14,190 bases of DNA from an uncultured bacterium (GCA_905215395.1 CAJMQA010000060.1:1-14190), one strand, 5' to 3'. Positions 1-7,941 are shown, numbered from the stretch's first letter. Translations and numbers: made by a program. Notes: generated by a model not told the origin, from the sequence alone.

Positions 1-72
1 GGCGCTGTAATAGCAGTGGGCGGGGGAAGCATGAAATAGCAATAAGCAGGATAAAAAGAGGAGTGTTTTCAT
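1..72 (-). CDS. 5' fragment of an exported protein gene (cut by the left edge)
   Basis: An open frame starts with ATG at 72-70 and stays open for 24 codons to the edge of the window. The visible peptide is a clear signal sequence: MKT, then a leucine-rich core (LLFLSCLLLF), then a small-residue region (HASPAHC). Cleavage by signal peptidase I near SPA is likely. The cysteine at residue 20 is not in a good lipobox. It begins only 8 nt after the stop of the dipeptidase gene on the same strand, so it is probably the third gene of that operon. The mature protein lies outside the window and its function cannot be read. The call rests on the signal peptide and the spacing. Confidence 0.5.
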   Translation of the reverse strand, partial: MKTLLFLSCLLLFHASPAHCYYSA

Positions 73-80
73 AGCCGTGA

Positions 81-1184
81 TTAAAATTTATAAATAATAG
101 AATGAGACTGTGCGTTATTAGCCTGGAATACTCTTATGAAATTCCGGCCTGTTATTTTATCGATGGCTTGTTGCGGGTAACCGCGCTTCTTTAGCAGGGA
201 GATGAGGCGGGGAATGTCTGCGATATTCTTCATTCCGGCAGGTAAAGCCTGAATACCATCGAAATCCGAACCCAAGCCAACATGATCTATTCCGGCTACA
301 GAGACGATATGGTCAATGTGATCGACTACAGCTTCCAGGGAAGGAGCCGGAACATCTCGGATTTGTTGATATATATTTTCTAATAATGGGCTATATATAT
401 CCGGGGTGTGTTTGTATTTTTGCCGGTACTCATCCCGGAGTTGCCGGAGTGGAAGTATTTTTTTCCAATAGGAAATATCGAGAAATGCAGGGGAGAAGCA
501 TACCTGAACAACCCCTCCCTGTTGCCCGATGGCTTTAATGATATCGTCCGGCATATTCCGTGGAATGTCACAGATCGCTCGGCAGCAGGAATGGGAGGCG
601 ATGACAGGTAAGGTTGAAAGAGTCAGTACTTCCCTGCAGGTGTCGTCTGAGGCATGCGATAAATCGATCATGATACCTAGTTGGTTCATTTCATGTACCA
701 TTTTTTTTCCTTCCTGGCTCAGTCCTTTCCATCTCCTTTCTCCGTCTGTTGAAGAATCGCACAATTCATTATTCTGTTGGTGGGTTAAAGTAATGTACCG
801 GACTCCCAGACGATGGAAAATTTTCAGCAGAGAAGGATCTGCACGTATCGGACTTCCGTTTTCCATACCGATTAAGACTGATTGTTTTTTATTGGCTTTA
901 TTGATTAGTATGTCCTCTGGTGAGCAGGCTAGTTTTACATTATTGCTATTCTGCTCTAAAGATTGGTATACGGCCTCTAGTAAACGGAAAGCTTGTAGGG
1001 TAGACGAATCGGATTCCATAGAGTTTGCTGTGAACAATGCAAAGAAGATTGCATCTACTTTTCCTTTTTGCATCCGGACATAATCCAGATGTCCGTCCTG
1101 AGATTCTTTTCCGAGATCAATACCCTCCAGCAAACGCAAAGGACTGTCTGCATGAGTATCAATAATAATACTGTCCATATTCAT
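81..1184 (-). CDS. Membrane dipeptidase family protein (peptidase M19, renal-dipeptidase-like)
   Basis: This 367-residue protein has the full M19 metal-centre pattern: DTHAD (H11, D13), IGMEN with the bridging glutamate E108, DLSH (H177), ASHS (H198) and GLGSDFDG with D307 in the position of the active-site aspartate. Family members are di-zinc hydrolases that split dipeptides, some also D-amino-acid-containing dipeptides. Length is normal for the family. There is no signal peptide, so it is expected to act in the cytoplasm, probably finishing the breakdown of imported peptides. The ATG lies 2 nt after the stop of the M29-like gene (TAATTATG), which indicates co-transcription and probably translational coupling. 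A second ATG two codons later is an alternative start. Substrate specificity cannot be read from the sequence. Confidence 0.93.
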   Translation of the reverse strand: MNMDSIIIDTHADSPLRLLEGIDLGKESQDGHLDYVRMQKGKVDAIFFALFTANSMESDSSTLQAFRLLEAVYQSLEQNSNNVKLACSPEDILINKANKKQSVLIGMENGSPIRADPSLLKIFHRLGVRYITLTHQQNNELCDSSTDGERRWKGLSQEGKKMVHEMNQLGIMIDLSHASDDTCREVLTLSTLPVIASHSCCRAICDIPRNMPDDIIKAIGQQGGVVQVCFSPAFLDISYWKKILPLRQLRDEYRQKYKHTPDIYSPLLENIYQQIRDVPAPSLEAVVDHIDHIVSVAGIDHVGLGSDFDGIQALPAGMKNIADIPRLISLLKKRGYPQQAIDKITGRNFIRVFQANNAQSHSIIYKF

Positions 1185-1186
1185 AA

Positions 1187-2158
1187 TTAAAGTAAAATAT
1201 CTTTGTTTTTCTGTATGATCTTTCCATCTACTTCAATGGTAGGATTCCACATGATCAGGTCGTAATGCATGGGAGCCTTTATTTCACCCCCTAAAGTGAC
1301 ACTGGTACCTATACCGATATGTATTGTCCCGATAATTCCTTCGTCTTCCAGCATATTACCGCTTAAACGGGCTTCGGGATTCAGGCCTACTCCCAATTCT
1401 GCTACATTGAAGCAGTTGATATCGTTATAGGAATCCAATCTGGATTTGAGAAAACGGGCTTGCTCTCCCCCCTCCATGGTGATAATTCTGCCCTTTCTGA
1501 CTTCACAATGGATGGGTTCCCGCAGAATGCCGATCCCCAGATAGGGAACACAGGCATCAATGACCAGTTTTCCTGATGCAGTGCCGGTGACAGGTACTAC
1601 ATTTACTTCGATATCCGGGACAGGTGCCAGTTCGCCCGGTTCAGGGACGTTGGTCAGAACATTGGCTTTGCGCCCTTCGATTGAAAAACGGAGATCAGTT
1701 CCCAGAGGAGAAGTCAAATGTATCTCACTACCTGCGGTGAAAGCATCTCCGACTTTGTAGCAAATGGGAATTTGGGTTTGAAAATCTGTTTTTAATAAGG
1801 CATTACTCAGAAGGATATTTTCATTATAGGCTGTCATTAAAATGGCTCTGGCACCTTTTTTTAATGCAGATTTTATTGCATTTGTATGTGTAATTGATTT
1901 GCTGACGGGTGAGAAGATTACATCTGCTTCGGACATGGCTGCAGCAATAGCGTCTTCCGGTTCCTGACCGTCTTTTTCCCGGGGAAGCATAGTGCAAATG
2001 ACAATTTTTCCGCCTGCTGCATAAATTGTAGCAGCCAATTGTTGTGCAATATCACACATTTGGAAGTCAGTTACAATGACGACCTTTTCACCTGGTTTTA
2101 CTCTGGCATTGGTGTGAACCAGTTTTTCGAAGCTGGGTGCTAATAGAATATTTTTCAT
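1187..2158 (-). CDS. M29-like metal-dependent aminopeptidase homologue (NicX-related fold)
   Basis: The 323-residue protein has the C-terminal metal-site pattern shared by M29 (thermophilic) aminopeptidases and NicX-type 2,5-dihydroxypyridine dioxygenases: AELGVGLNP (E254), a DEG motif (E273), GTIHIGIG (H280) and a final MHYD (H298, D300). It is shorter than classical M29 enzymes of about 400 residues and closer in size to the NicX-like branch. There is no signal peptide, so it should be cytoplasmic. It is the first gene of a leftward operon behind the promoter at 2206-2236 and is followed 2 nt later by an M19 dipeptidase. That neighbour favours a peptidase role, but the substrate is unproven, and ring cleavage or another metal chemistry cannot be excluded from motifs alone. 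Confidence 0.75.
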   Translation of the reverse strand: MKNILLAPSFEKLVHTNARVKPGEKVVIVTDFQMCDIAQQLAATIYAAGGKIVICTMLPREKDGQEPEDAIAAAMSEADVIFSPVSKSITHTNAIKSALKKGARAILMTAYNENILLSNALLKTDFQTQIPICYKVGDAFTAGSEIHLTSPLGTDLRFSIEGRKANVLTNVPEPGELAPVPDIEVNVVPVTGTASGKLVIDACVPYLGIGILREPIHCEVRKGRIITMEGGEQARFLKSRLDSYNDINCFNVAELGVGLNPEARLSGNMLEDEGIIGTIHIGIGTSVTLGGEIKAPMHYDLIMWNPTIEVDGKIIQKNKDILL

Positions 2159-2205
2159 AGATATTCAAATTTTAACAGGATGAGTGGTTTATTATATAAT
2201 GTTAA

Positions 2206-2236
2206 CAAATATAAAAAAATGAAGAGGTTAAATCAA
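2206..2236 (-). promoter_or_regulatory. Bacteroides-type promoter of the peptidase operon
   Basis: On the minus strand a TTG (2236-2234) is followed after 20 nt by TATATTTG (2213-2206), a perfect match to the Bacteroidota -7 box TAnnTTTG. Transcription would start near 2199, giving a leader of about 40 nt before the ATG at 2158. The stretch between is AT-rich and has no purine-rich Shine-Dalgarno sequence, as is usual in this phylum. Confidence 0.6.
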
Positions 2237-2272
2237 GGTTTTAATTGTTATAATTTAATTATTTGTTAAATG

Positions 2273-2302
2273 TTCAGAAATATTCAGAAACATTCTGATT
2301 TG
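2273..2302. repeat. Three in-phase decamers upstream of the peptidase operon promoter
   Basis: Plus-strand units are TTCAGAAATA, TTCAGAAACA and the diverged TTCTGATTTG, each exactly 10 bp, or one helical turn. The third unit contains the inverted form TTCTGA of TCAGAA. The block lies about 75-100 bp upstream of the predicted start of the peptidase operon. It could be a regulator binding array, but a chance low-complexity repeat is possible. Confidence 0.3.
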
Positions 2303-2378
2303 AAATAGAGCGGGAAAGTTTGAAAATCATTGGTAAAACAACACCTGAGCTTTGCGGTTTTTTCTTAGCAGGCATCAT
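2274..2378 (-). CDS. Possible small basic ORF (34 aa), doubtful
   Basis: ATG at 2378-2376 opens a 34-codon frame ending in TGA at 2276-2274. The peptide begins MMPAKKKPQSS and is rich in lysine and serine. It lies in the 273-bp gap between the HTH protein gene and the peptidase operon, on the same strand. I recognise no family and see no codon-use signal strong enough to prove it, and its 3' end overlaps the decamer repeat. It may be non-coding leader or spacer DNA. Confidence 0.15.
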   Translation of the reverse strand: MMPAKKKPQSSGVVLPMIFKLSRSISNQNVSEYF

Positions 2379-2431
2379 CTTCTGAATTTTCCGCAATGCA
2401 ATATTATAACGATATAAACTGAGGATCCGAT

Positions 2432-3553
2432 TCAGCCGATCAGACAAGGACGGTTCCGGAAATGATTTTTAAGGGATTCTTTGGAGATTTTTTCCCGGGC
2501 TAATAGGATGGGGAGACAGTAAGATGTAGTATCCGGGCCTTTGATCAGTGCTAATGCAGAGATCGGATCCCCTTCTTTTTTATAAGTGATGAAACTTTCA
2601 AGAATGAGGTGTGTCGGATTATTTTTAGGAGTTTCCAGATGAAGATGCAGGACTTTTTTATCCGCATAGCTTATGTTACCACAAAGCAGGTGTTCAGAGA
2701 GTTGAACAGAAACTGTACCATTGGTGTTAATGTTGAGAGAGGTCTCCTGTATCTCTGGATTTGTGCCAGGAAACCAGCAATGGTAGATTCCGGTGATTCC
2801 TTCCGGAAGGAAAGAAACAGGTAATTCATCCAGTGATCCCGGTGTAATGGTTTCTGTGGTGTGATTAGAATTTTTCAGCCATATTTCAATCCTTGGATCG
2901 GTTTCTGTTTCCAGTCTTTGAAGAGCTGTTGTTTCGTTCTCTGCTTTTAATAAAAGAAGTTTGCCTGAAGTCGGGAAACCGTCTCTTTTTACAGAATTAT
3001 AGGTGCCGAGCAGAATAGGACGTCCGTATTTTACTGTTCCTGAGAACAAGCTGAACAGAGATTTTACAGGAGTAGATTCTCCTTGCTTTTCAGTGAGTAT
3101 AAAAGTATGATTTTCGATCACCTCATAGCTTCCTTTCCATTCTGAGCGTGTCAGAGTAGGGTCTGCATAGGTGAGTTCTGTACGTTGTTTATTGATAATT
3201 TTCAGAATTCCCTTGGCTGCTTTCCCTTTTCTGCTGGAATAATAGTAAAGATTATACAGTATCTCATCTTTGATAACCGGAGTCTGTACAATACCTGTGT
3301 CCTGGAGCTTTACAAAGGTTCCCTTATCCGCTGCATATTCTAGCTTATATTCGGATAAAATCAGACTCAGTAGTTCTGTCCGCGTTTTGTTTTCAATGAT
3401 TTTTTGAGGATAGGATTTGTAATTTTTAGCCTTACTGAGTGAAGTATAATGAATACGTTCTCCGATTTCAGTCTGATTAATTTTTTGATCTTTCAGATAA
3501 TTGATCAATTTATTCAGAATTTCAGCCGCTTCTTTAGAGGTTAGGTTTTCCAT
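2432..3553 (-). CDS. Hypothetical protein: HTH-like N-terminus plus duplicated beta-rich domain
   Basis: I do not recognise this 373-residue protein. Residues about 20-70 resemble a helix-turn-helix of the Cro/C1 type (KINQTEIGERIHYTSLSKAK followed by helices). The rest contains two diverged copies of one domain, about 98-204 and 254-353. Each copy starts with a Y/W-rich strand, then has a GSYEV or GNISY segment, an LF/LE-S-F strand, a GRPILLG or GDPISAL segment, and ends in LLLLKAE or LPILLARE. No signal peptide or membrane segment is visible, so it is probably cytoplasmic. I chose ATG at 3553. A TTG at 3577 would add eight residues, but it lies upstream of the transcription start predicted from the -7 box at 3579-3586. 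It is divergent from the histidine kinase gene. It may be a regulator that senses a ligand through the repeated domain, but this is inference. Confidence 0.75.
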   Translation of the reverse strand: MENLTSKEAAEILNKLINYLKDQKINQTEIGERIHYTSLSKAKNYKSYPQKIIENKTRTELLSLILSEYKLEYAADKGTFVKLQDTGIVQTPVIKDEILYNLYYYSSRKGKAAKGILKIINKQRTELTYADPTLTRSEWKGSYEVIENHTFILTEKQGESTPVKSLFSLFSGTVKYGRPILLGTYNSVKRDGFPTSGKLLLLKAENETTALQRLETETDPRIEIWLKNSNHTTETITPGSLDELPVSFLPEGITGIYHCWFPGTNPEIQETSLNINTNGTVSVQLSEHLLCGNISYADKKVLHLHLETPKNNPTHLILESFITYKKEGDPISALALIKGPDTTSYCLPILLAREKISKESLKNHFRNRPCLIG

Positions 3554-3578
3554 TTCCGAATTTTTTGAATTTGACAAT

Positions 3579-3586
3579 CAAATATA
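3579..3586 (-). promoter_or_regulatory. -7 box of the HTH protein gene
   Basis: TATATTTG on the minus strand matches TAnnTTTG exactly. The predicted start near 3572 gives a leader of about 20 nt to the ATG at 3553 and argues against the TTG at 3577. I see no convincing -33 TTTG at the expected distance. Confidence 0.4.
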
Positions 3587-3647
3587 GGTATTATTGTTGA
3601 AAAAACGTGAAATATGGGCCCGATAACTGTTTTTGGAGAAAAATGCC

Positions 3648-3655
3648 TATTTTTG
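3648..3655 (+). promoter_or_regulatory. -7 box of the sensor kinase gene
   Basis: TATTTTTG on the plus strand is an exact TAnnTTTG match, about 25 nt before the kinase ATG at 3680. A TTTTTGG tract at 3630-3636 is too close (about 12 nt) for the normal -33 spacing, so the upstream element is weak or absent. The two divergent -7 boxes lie about 60 bp apart around a GGGCCC palindrome. Confidence 0.4.
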
Positions 3656-3679
3656 TGATCAGTTAATCAGAATGAATTT

Positions 3680-5146
3680 ATGTTCCGGAAGTCCAATCTC
3701 ATTGTTGTCGGTTTTTTATTGTTGCTGGTTTTTGCGCTGGCTGTTTGGCTGGTGGGGCGGCAGATTGATACAACTGTCAATGATATGCATCGTTCTATGG
3801 TGCGGGAACTGGGACAATACCGCTCGGAACTGATCCAGCAGGATTTTAAGAAAACCGGGGAATTGGAAACGCGCTTCCGGGATTTTCTGGAGGAGAAGGG
3901 ATATGATAAGAAAGAGTTGACCGAATTGCTGGCAGTACTGGTGAAACTGGACGAAAAAGTTAGCAGGGGATGGTTTACTACTGGGAAGGATACTGTTGTT
4001 TGTACAGATTCTACCTGTGAAATACAGGTTGCGCTGCCGGATTTAATGGTGGAAAAAAGCCGGAGTTGTTTATACCGTATGGATAGTATTTGTTACTGGA
4101 CCTTATGTGGGCATAGCCAGGGGGTTACTTATGGGTTTGATATAAGCTTGGACGATTTGCATACTTATTTCTCGCATTTGATTCCGGCACGCAGAAATTA
4201 TGCATATATTCTTAATGCAGATGGCATATTGATTGCACATCCCGATGAAAGGCTGATCGGTAAAGAAGCAGAAGACTCATTGGATTTGATTCATTTGCAT
4301 AAAGTATTGCAGGGTGAAAGAAATATCCAGGTATCCGGATTTTCACGTTTCCTGCTGTTACCTGTAGAAAAATTGTATTATCCCATAACTGCCGGGACTG
4401 AAACCTGGGTGGTGGTCGTGAATGTGGTGCAATTGGACAACGAGGAGTCGATGACGTATTTTCATCGTCATACCTTGTTTATTGTCATTGTAACGGTGTT
4501 GATATTCTGTATATTGCTTGCCTATTCGCAGTATAAGTGGAGAAAGGAATATGATCTCCGTAAAAAGGCAGAACAGGAAGCTATGCGCTTGAATATGCAG
4601 CAGTTGAAAAATCAGCTGAATCCTCATTTTTTATTTAATTCACTGAATTCGCTGAGCGTATTGATTGGAACTGATCAAGAACTGGCCAGAAAATTTGTAC
4701 TTGAACTCTCGAAGGTATATCGTTATGTGCTGGAGAAGCGGAATGAGAATCTGGTTTCAGTGAAAGAAGAACTGGACTTCACCCGTCACTATTATTTTTT
4801 GCAAAAAATACGTTTCGGAGAACAGCTGAATTTACAGATAGCAGATGGTCTGGAAGAATTGCCCGGAAAAATACCGGTGATGAGCCTGCAATTGCTGTTT
4901 GAGAATGCTGTCAAACATAACGAGATTACCCGCCAGTTCCCACTGAATATCTCTATTACCGGCGATGGAGAAGATTTGATTGTTCAGAACACCTTCTCTC
5001 CGCGGACTGATGTTACTGTAGATTCTGTGGGAGTGGGCCTGAAGAGTATATCGGAAATTTATTCCTACTATGCCGTTTCTCAGCGTTTTAATTATCGCGT
5101 GGAGAATGGAAAATTTATTGTTCGCTTACCTATTCTAAAGGTTTAA
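3680..5146 (+). CDS. Membrane sensor histidine kinase, LytS/YehU-like (His_kinase family)
   Basis: The 488-residue protein has a transmembrane helix at about 6-26, a periplasmic domain at about 27-262 and a second helix at about 264-284. A linker helix follows, then the His_kinase dimerisation domain with QLNPHFLFNSLNSL, where H316 is the expected phospho-acceptor. The ATP-binding domain has the N-box FENAVKH (407-413) and a glycine box VGVGL (450-454). In the sensor domain, a YILNADGILIAHPDE stretch (176-190) looks like a Cache/PDC-type ligand domain. Five cysteines (108, 113, 130, 138, 143) could form disulfides. This family normally signals to LytTR response regulators. None is adjacent, but one lies at 12674-13411, beyond the protease-SusCD cassette, and is the likely partner. 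The ATG at 3680 is the only start that keeps the first helix as an N-terminal anchor. Confidence 0.93.
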   Translation: MFRKSNLIVVGFLLLLVFALAVWLVGRQIDTTVNDMHRSMVRELGQYRSELIQQDFKKTGELETRFRDFLEEKGYDKKELTELLAVLVKLDEKVSRGWFTTGKDTVVCTDSTCEIQVALPDLMVEKSRSCLYRMDSICYWTLCGHSQGVTYGFDISLDDLHTYFSHLIPARRNYAYILNADGILIAHPDERLIGKEAEDSLDLIHLHKVLQGERNIQVSGFSRFLLLPVEKLYYPITAGTETWVVVVNVVQLDNEESMTYFHRHTLFIVIVTVLIFCILLAYSQYKWRKEYDLRKKAEQEAMRLNMQQLKNQLNPHFLFNSLNSLSVLIGTDQELARKFVLELSKVYRYVLEKRNENLVSVKEELDFTRHYYFLQKIRFGEQLNLQIADGLEELPGKIPVMSLQLLFENAVKHNEITRQFPLNISITGDGEDLIVQNTFSPRTDVTVDSVGVGLKSISEIYSYYAVSQRFNYRVENGKFIVRLPILKV

Positions 5147-5149
5147 AAA

Positions 5150-5179
5150 TTCATTCCCCTTTTTCATGGTTTCACTCCC
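5150..5179 (+). promoter_or_regulatory. Candidate LytTR binding site: 9-bp direct repeat, 12-bp spacer
   Basis: TTCATTCCC (5150-5158) and TTCACTCCC (5171-5179) agree at 8 of 9 positions and are spaced 21 bp start to start. Two 9-bp direct repeats with a 12-13 bp spacer are the known layout of LytTR-family sites such as those of AgrA. The downstream repeat ends 28 bp before the -33 element of the cassette promoter, a sensible place for an activator. The match to published LytTR consensus bases is only partial, so the call rests on geometry, position and the LytTR regulator in the same locus. The first repeat begins 4 nt after the kinase stop codon. Confidence 0.4.
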
Positions 5180-5207
5180 TTATTTAGGGTGTTCATTTCT
5201 GTTTTCT

Positions 5208-5237
5208 TTTGATTCTCGCAACTTTCTGGTAATATTG
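5208..5237 (+). promoter_or_regulatory. Promoter of the protease-SusC-SusD cassette
   Basis: TTTG (5208-5211) is followed after 18 nt by TAATATTG (5230-5237), a 7 of 8 match to TAnnTTTG. The start would be near 5244, leaving an AT-rich leader of about 75 nt before the ATG at 5318. A TATAAT hexamer at 5238-5243 is also present. No other promoter-like spacing is seen before SusC or SusD, so this one probably serves all three genes. Confidence 0.5.
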
Positions 5238-5317
5238 TATAATGCATAAATATCGACATGATGTGAATAACTATTGGATAAACAGATATAACTTAATTAA
5301 TCTTATATACGAAACAA

Positions 5318-7897
5318 ATGAAAATCAAAATTACTTTAACAGCCGCTTTACTTCTATTGATTTTTATCGGTCAGGGACCGGAGGCTTATGCCTGGGGAAA
5401 GAAAAGAAAAGCTGCTAAAACTGCTGATACACTGGCAGTGAAAAAGAATCGTTACGATGAATTGATAAAGAAAGCAAAGACTCGGGAAGGATTATTCCGC
5501 ATCCATCAGGTTGAGAACGATTGGTATTTTGAAATTAATGATTCCCTGATGAACCGGGATTTGCTGATTGTCAATAAAGTGTCGGGAGTTCCTTATGAAT
5601 TGAATGATGCCGGATTGAATAAAGGCATGGCTTATGAGGATAAATTGATTCGGTTTCATAAAGATACAGTTTTAAAAAAGGTGTGGGTGACAACGTGGAA
5701 TCCCCGTGTCAGTGTGCCCGAAGGGGATGCAATTGCCCGTTCGGTAAAGGATAACTATCGGGAAGCTGTGATTGAACAGTTTCCGATAGAGTCCTGGAAT
5801 AATGATTCTACAGCGGTATTGATCAAAGTCAATAAAGTGTTTGACGGAAGTGAAAAGAGCTTCAACGATCTGTATAACAGTATTTCCTTGGGAGCATCTG
5901 TGAAAAAGGACCTTTCCCGTATCGGAGGGATGAAAGCTTTTCCGGAGAATATTGTGGTAAAGGCGTTTTTGACAACACAGATCACTGAAGGACATGAATC
6001 TGTGCCTTTGACTGTTGAGACTACAACGAATATTATTTTATTACCTGAAAAACCGATGACTCCGCGCTTCGCAGATAAACGGGTCGGTTTTTTTACAACT
6101 CCGCACTATTATTTTAATGATCAGCAGCAGGCTGTTGAACAACGGGAATTGGTGCACCGTTGGCGGTTGGAGCCTAAGCCTGAGGATGTGGAGAAATACA
6201 AACGGGGTGAGTTGGTTGAACCTGTAAAACCTATTGTTTTCTATATTGATCCGGCAACTCCCAGACAGTGGAGAGAGGCTATCAAGGCTGGGGTATTTGA
6301 TTGGCAGGTTGCTTTTGAGGCGGCAGGATTTAAAAATGCCATTGTTGCTAAAGATGCACCTGTGGGTGATCCCGATTTTGATATTGACGATTCCCGTTAT
6401 TCGGTTATTACTTATGCGGCTTCCCAGCAGGCGAATGCAATGGGACCATCCGTAGTGGATCCCCGTTCGGGAGAGATTATTGAAGCCGATGTAGTCTGGT
6501 GGCACAATGTGATGACTTTATTGCATACCTGGATGCGGGTACAGACAGCTCCCATTGATCCTCGTGCGCGAACCAATAAATTTGAAGATGAATATATGGC
6601 CAGTGCCATCCGTTTTGTATCCTCACATGAAGTAGGACATACTTTCGGACTGAAACACAATATGGGAGCTTCTTCCTCTTTTCCTGTAGATTCTCTGCGT
6701 TCGAAGACTTTTACGGCTAAGATGGGAGGTACTGCCAGTTCCATTATGGATTATGCCCGTTTTAACTATGTGGCGCAACCGGAAGATGGGGTAGAATGTA
6801 TTACTCCGGAAATAGGTATCTATGATAAATTTGCCATCAATTGGGCATATCGCTGGCTGGATGTAAAAGATCCGCATGAAGAATTGCCTATCCTGAACCG
6901 TTGGATTACAGAACATTCGGACGATAAAATGTATTGGTATGGGGAACAGCAAGATCCGCGGGATCCGATAGATCCCCGTTCCCTGGACGAAGATCTGGGA
7001 GATGATGTCATCAAGGCCAATCGTTATGGTATACAGAATCTGAAACGTATTGTGCCCAATATTATCCGGTGGACGGAAGAAGATGGGGAGGATTTTATGG
7101 AGGCCGGAAAGCTGCTGATGGCTGTTATCAATCAATGGAAGATGTATGCAGGTCATGTGACAGCAAATGTGGGAGGTTTTTACATCAACAATCCGGTAAA
7201 AGGCGAGAGTTTTGACCGTTATATCCCGGTGGAGAAAGAAAAACAGAAAGAAGCTGTAAAATATTTGTCAGAAGAGGTATTTGTCGTGCCGGAATGGTTA
7301 TTTGGGGCAGAGGTTTGGAAGAAAAGCTATCCGGTTCGGAATTCTCCGGCTGGTGAAATGGAATACTCTCCCTACAATACGGCCCGGGAGTTACAGTATG
7401 CCTGTTTTTATGACCTGATGAAAGATGACCGGTTGATGCGGATGTACGAGGCTGAAGCTATGAAAGGTAAGAAAGAGGTGTATACCCCGGAAGAGATGTT
7501 TACAGATTTGTATAAGACGGTATTCAAAGGTTCTATACAGGGACGTAACTTGTCACTTTTTGAGCGTATGACACAGAAAAATTATCTGGATGCCATTATT
7601 GTGAGCTCCAATAAAGCGGTAGAGAAGACGACTAAAAAAGCTTTACATTCTGTGAACTGCTGTAATTTCGCAGCCCGTCAGGCGGCCTTTGCCTTACCGG
7701 AACACGAAGACATACAACTCCGGAACCTTCAATTTACTTCTATGGGAAGAGTTTCAGAAGCTGTATCGGTGAAACGCGGAGCACTACTCCATGCATTACG
7801 GCTGGCAGAAAAGAACCGGAATACCGGAAATGTGGAGACACGTCAACATTACGAAGATGTAATAATAAGAATAAAAGAGGCTCTGAACATGAGATGA
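5318..7897 (+). CDS. Exported zinc-dependent metalloprotease (DUF5117/DUF4953, metzincin-like)
   Basis: This 859-residue protein starts with a signal peptide (hydrophobic core about 7-18, likely cut after AYA at 23-25). It then shows the Bacteroidota layout of a short DUF5118-like N-terminus (about 40-95), a DUF5117-like domain (about 100-290) and a DUF4953 catalytic region. The zinc site is HEVGHTFGLKH, with H437, E438, H441 and H447, and SIMDY with M477 provides the Met-turn, so the core is metzincin-like and looks intact. With no lipobox it is expected in the periplasm, or possibly secreted. It is the first gene of the cassette, 44 nt before SusC, and probably trims peptides brought in by the transporter. 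Substrate specificity is unknown. Length is typical for the family. Confidence 0.93.
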   Translation: MKIKITLTAALLLLIFIGQGPEAYAWGKKRKAAKTADTLAVKKNRYDELIKKAKTREGLFRIHQVENDWYFEINDSLMNRDLLIVNKVSGVPYELNDAGLNKGMAYEDKLIRFHKDTVLKKVWVTTWNPRVSVPEGDAIARSVKDNYREAVIEQFPIESWNNDSTAVLIKVNKVFDGSEKSFNDLYNSISLGASVKKDLSRIGGMKAFPENIVVKAFLTTQITEGHESVPLTVETTTNIILLPEKPMTPRFADKRVGFFTTPHYYFNDQQQAVEQRELVHRWRLEPKPEDVEKYKRGELVEPVKPIVFYIDPATPRQWREAIKAGVFDWQVAFEAAGFKNAIVAKDAPVGDPDFDIDDSRYSVITYAASQQANAMGPSVVDPRSGEIIEADVVWWHNVMTLLHTWMRVQTAPIDPRARTNKFEDEYMASAIRFVSSHEVGHTFGLKHNMGASSSFPVDSLRSKTFTAKMGGTASSIMDYARFNYVAQPEDGVECITPEIGIYDKFAINWAYRWLDVKDPHEELPILNRWITEHSDDKMYWYGEQQDPRDPIDPRSLDEDLGDDVIKANRYGIQNLKRIVPNIIRWTEEDGEDFMEAGKLLMAVINQWKMYAGHVTANVGGFYINNPVKGESFDRYIPVEKEKQKEAVKYLSEEVFVVPEWLFGAEVWKKSYPVRNSPAGEMEYSPYNTARELQYACFYDLMKDDRLMRMYEAEAMKGKKEVYTPEEMFTDLYKTVFKGSIQGRNLSLFERMTQKNYLDAIIVSSNKAVEKTTKKALHSVNCCNFAARQAAFALPEHEDIQLRNLQFTSMGRVSEAVSVKRGALLHALRLAEKNRNTGNVETRQHYEDVIIRIKEALNMR

Positions 7898-7941
7898 CCT
7901 GGGAGTCATGACGAATAATAAGTTATAGATGAAAAACGTGG

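Noticed and set aside
529..1083. 184-codon plus-strand frame opposite the dipeptidase gene
   Set aside because: The minus-strand frame carries the complete M19 metal site. The plus-strand translation has no recognisable features.
3554..3577. TTG at 3577 as the start of the HTH-like protein
   Set aside because: It lies upstream of the transcription start predicted from TATATTTG at 3586-3579, and an ATG eight codons later gives a normal start. It remains possible if a different promoter is used.
5174..5191. Short hairpin CCCT-TATTT-AGGG, extended imperfectly by outer bases, after the kinase gene
   Set aside because: The perfect stem is only 4 bp and no clean T-run follows, so it is not convincing as a terminator. 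It overlaps the candidate direct-repeat site and is more likely incidental.
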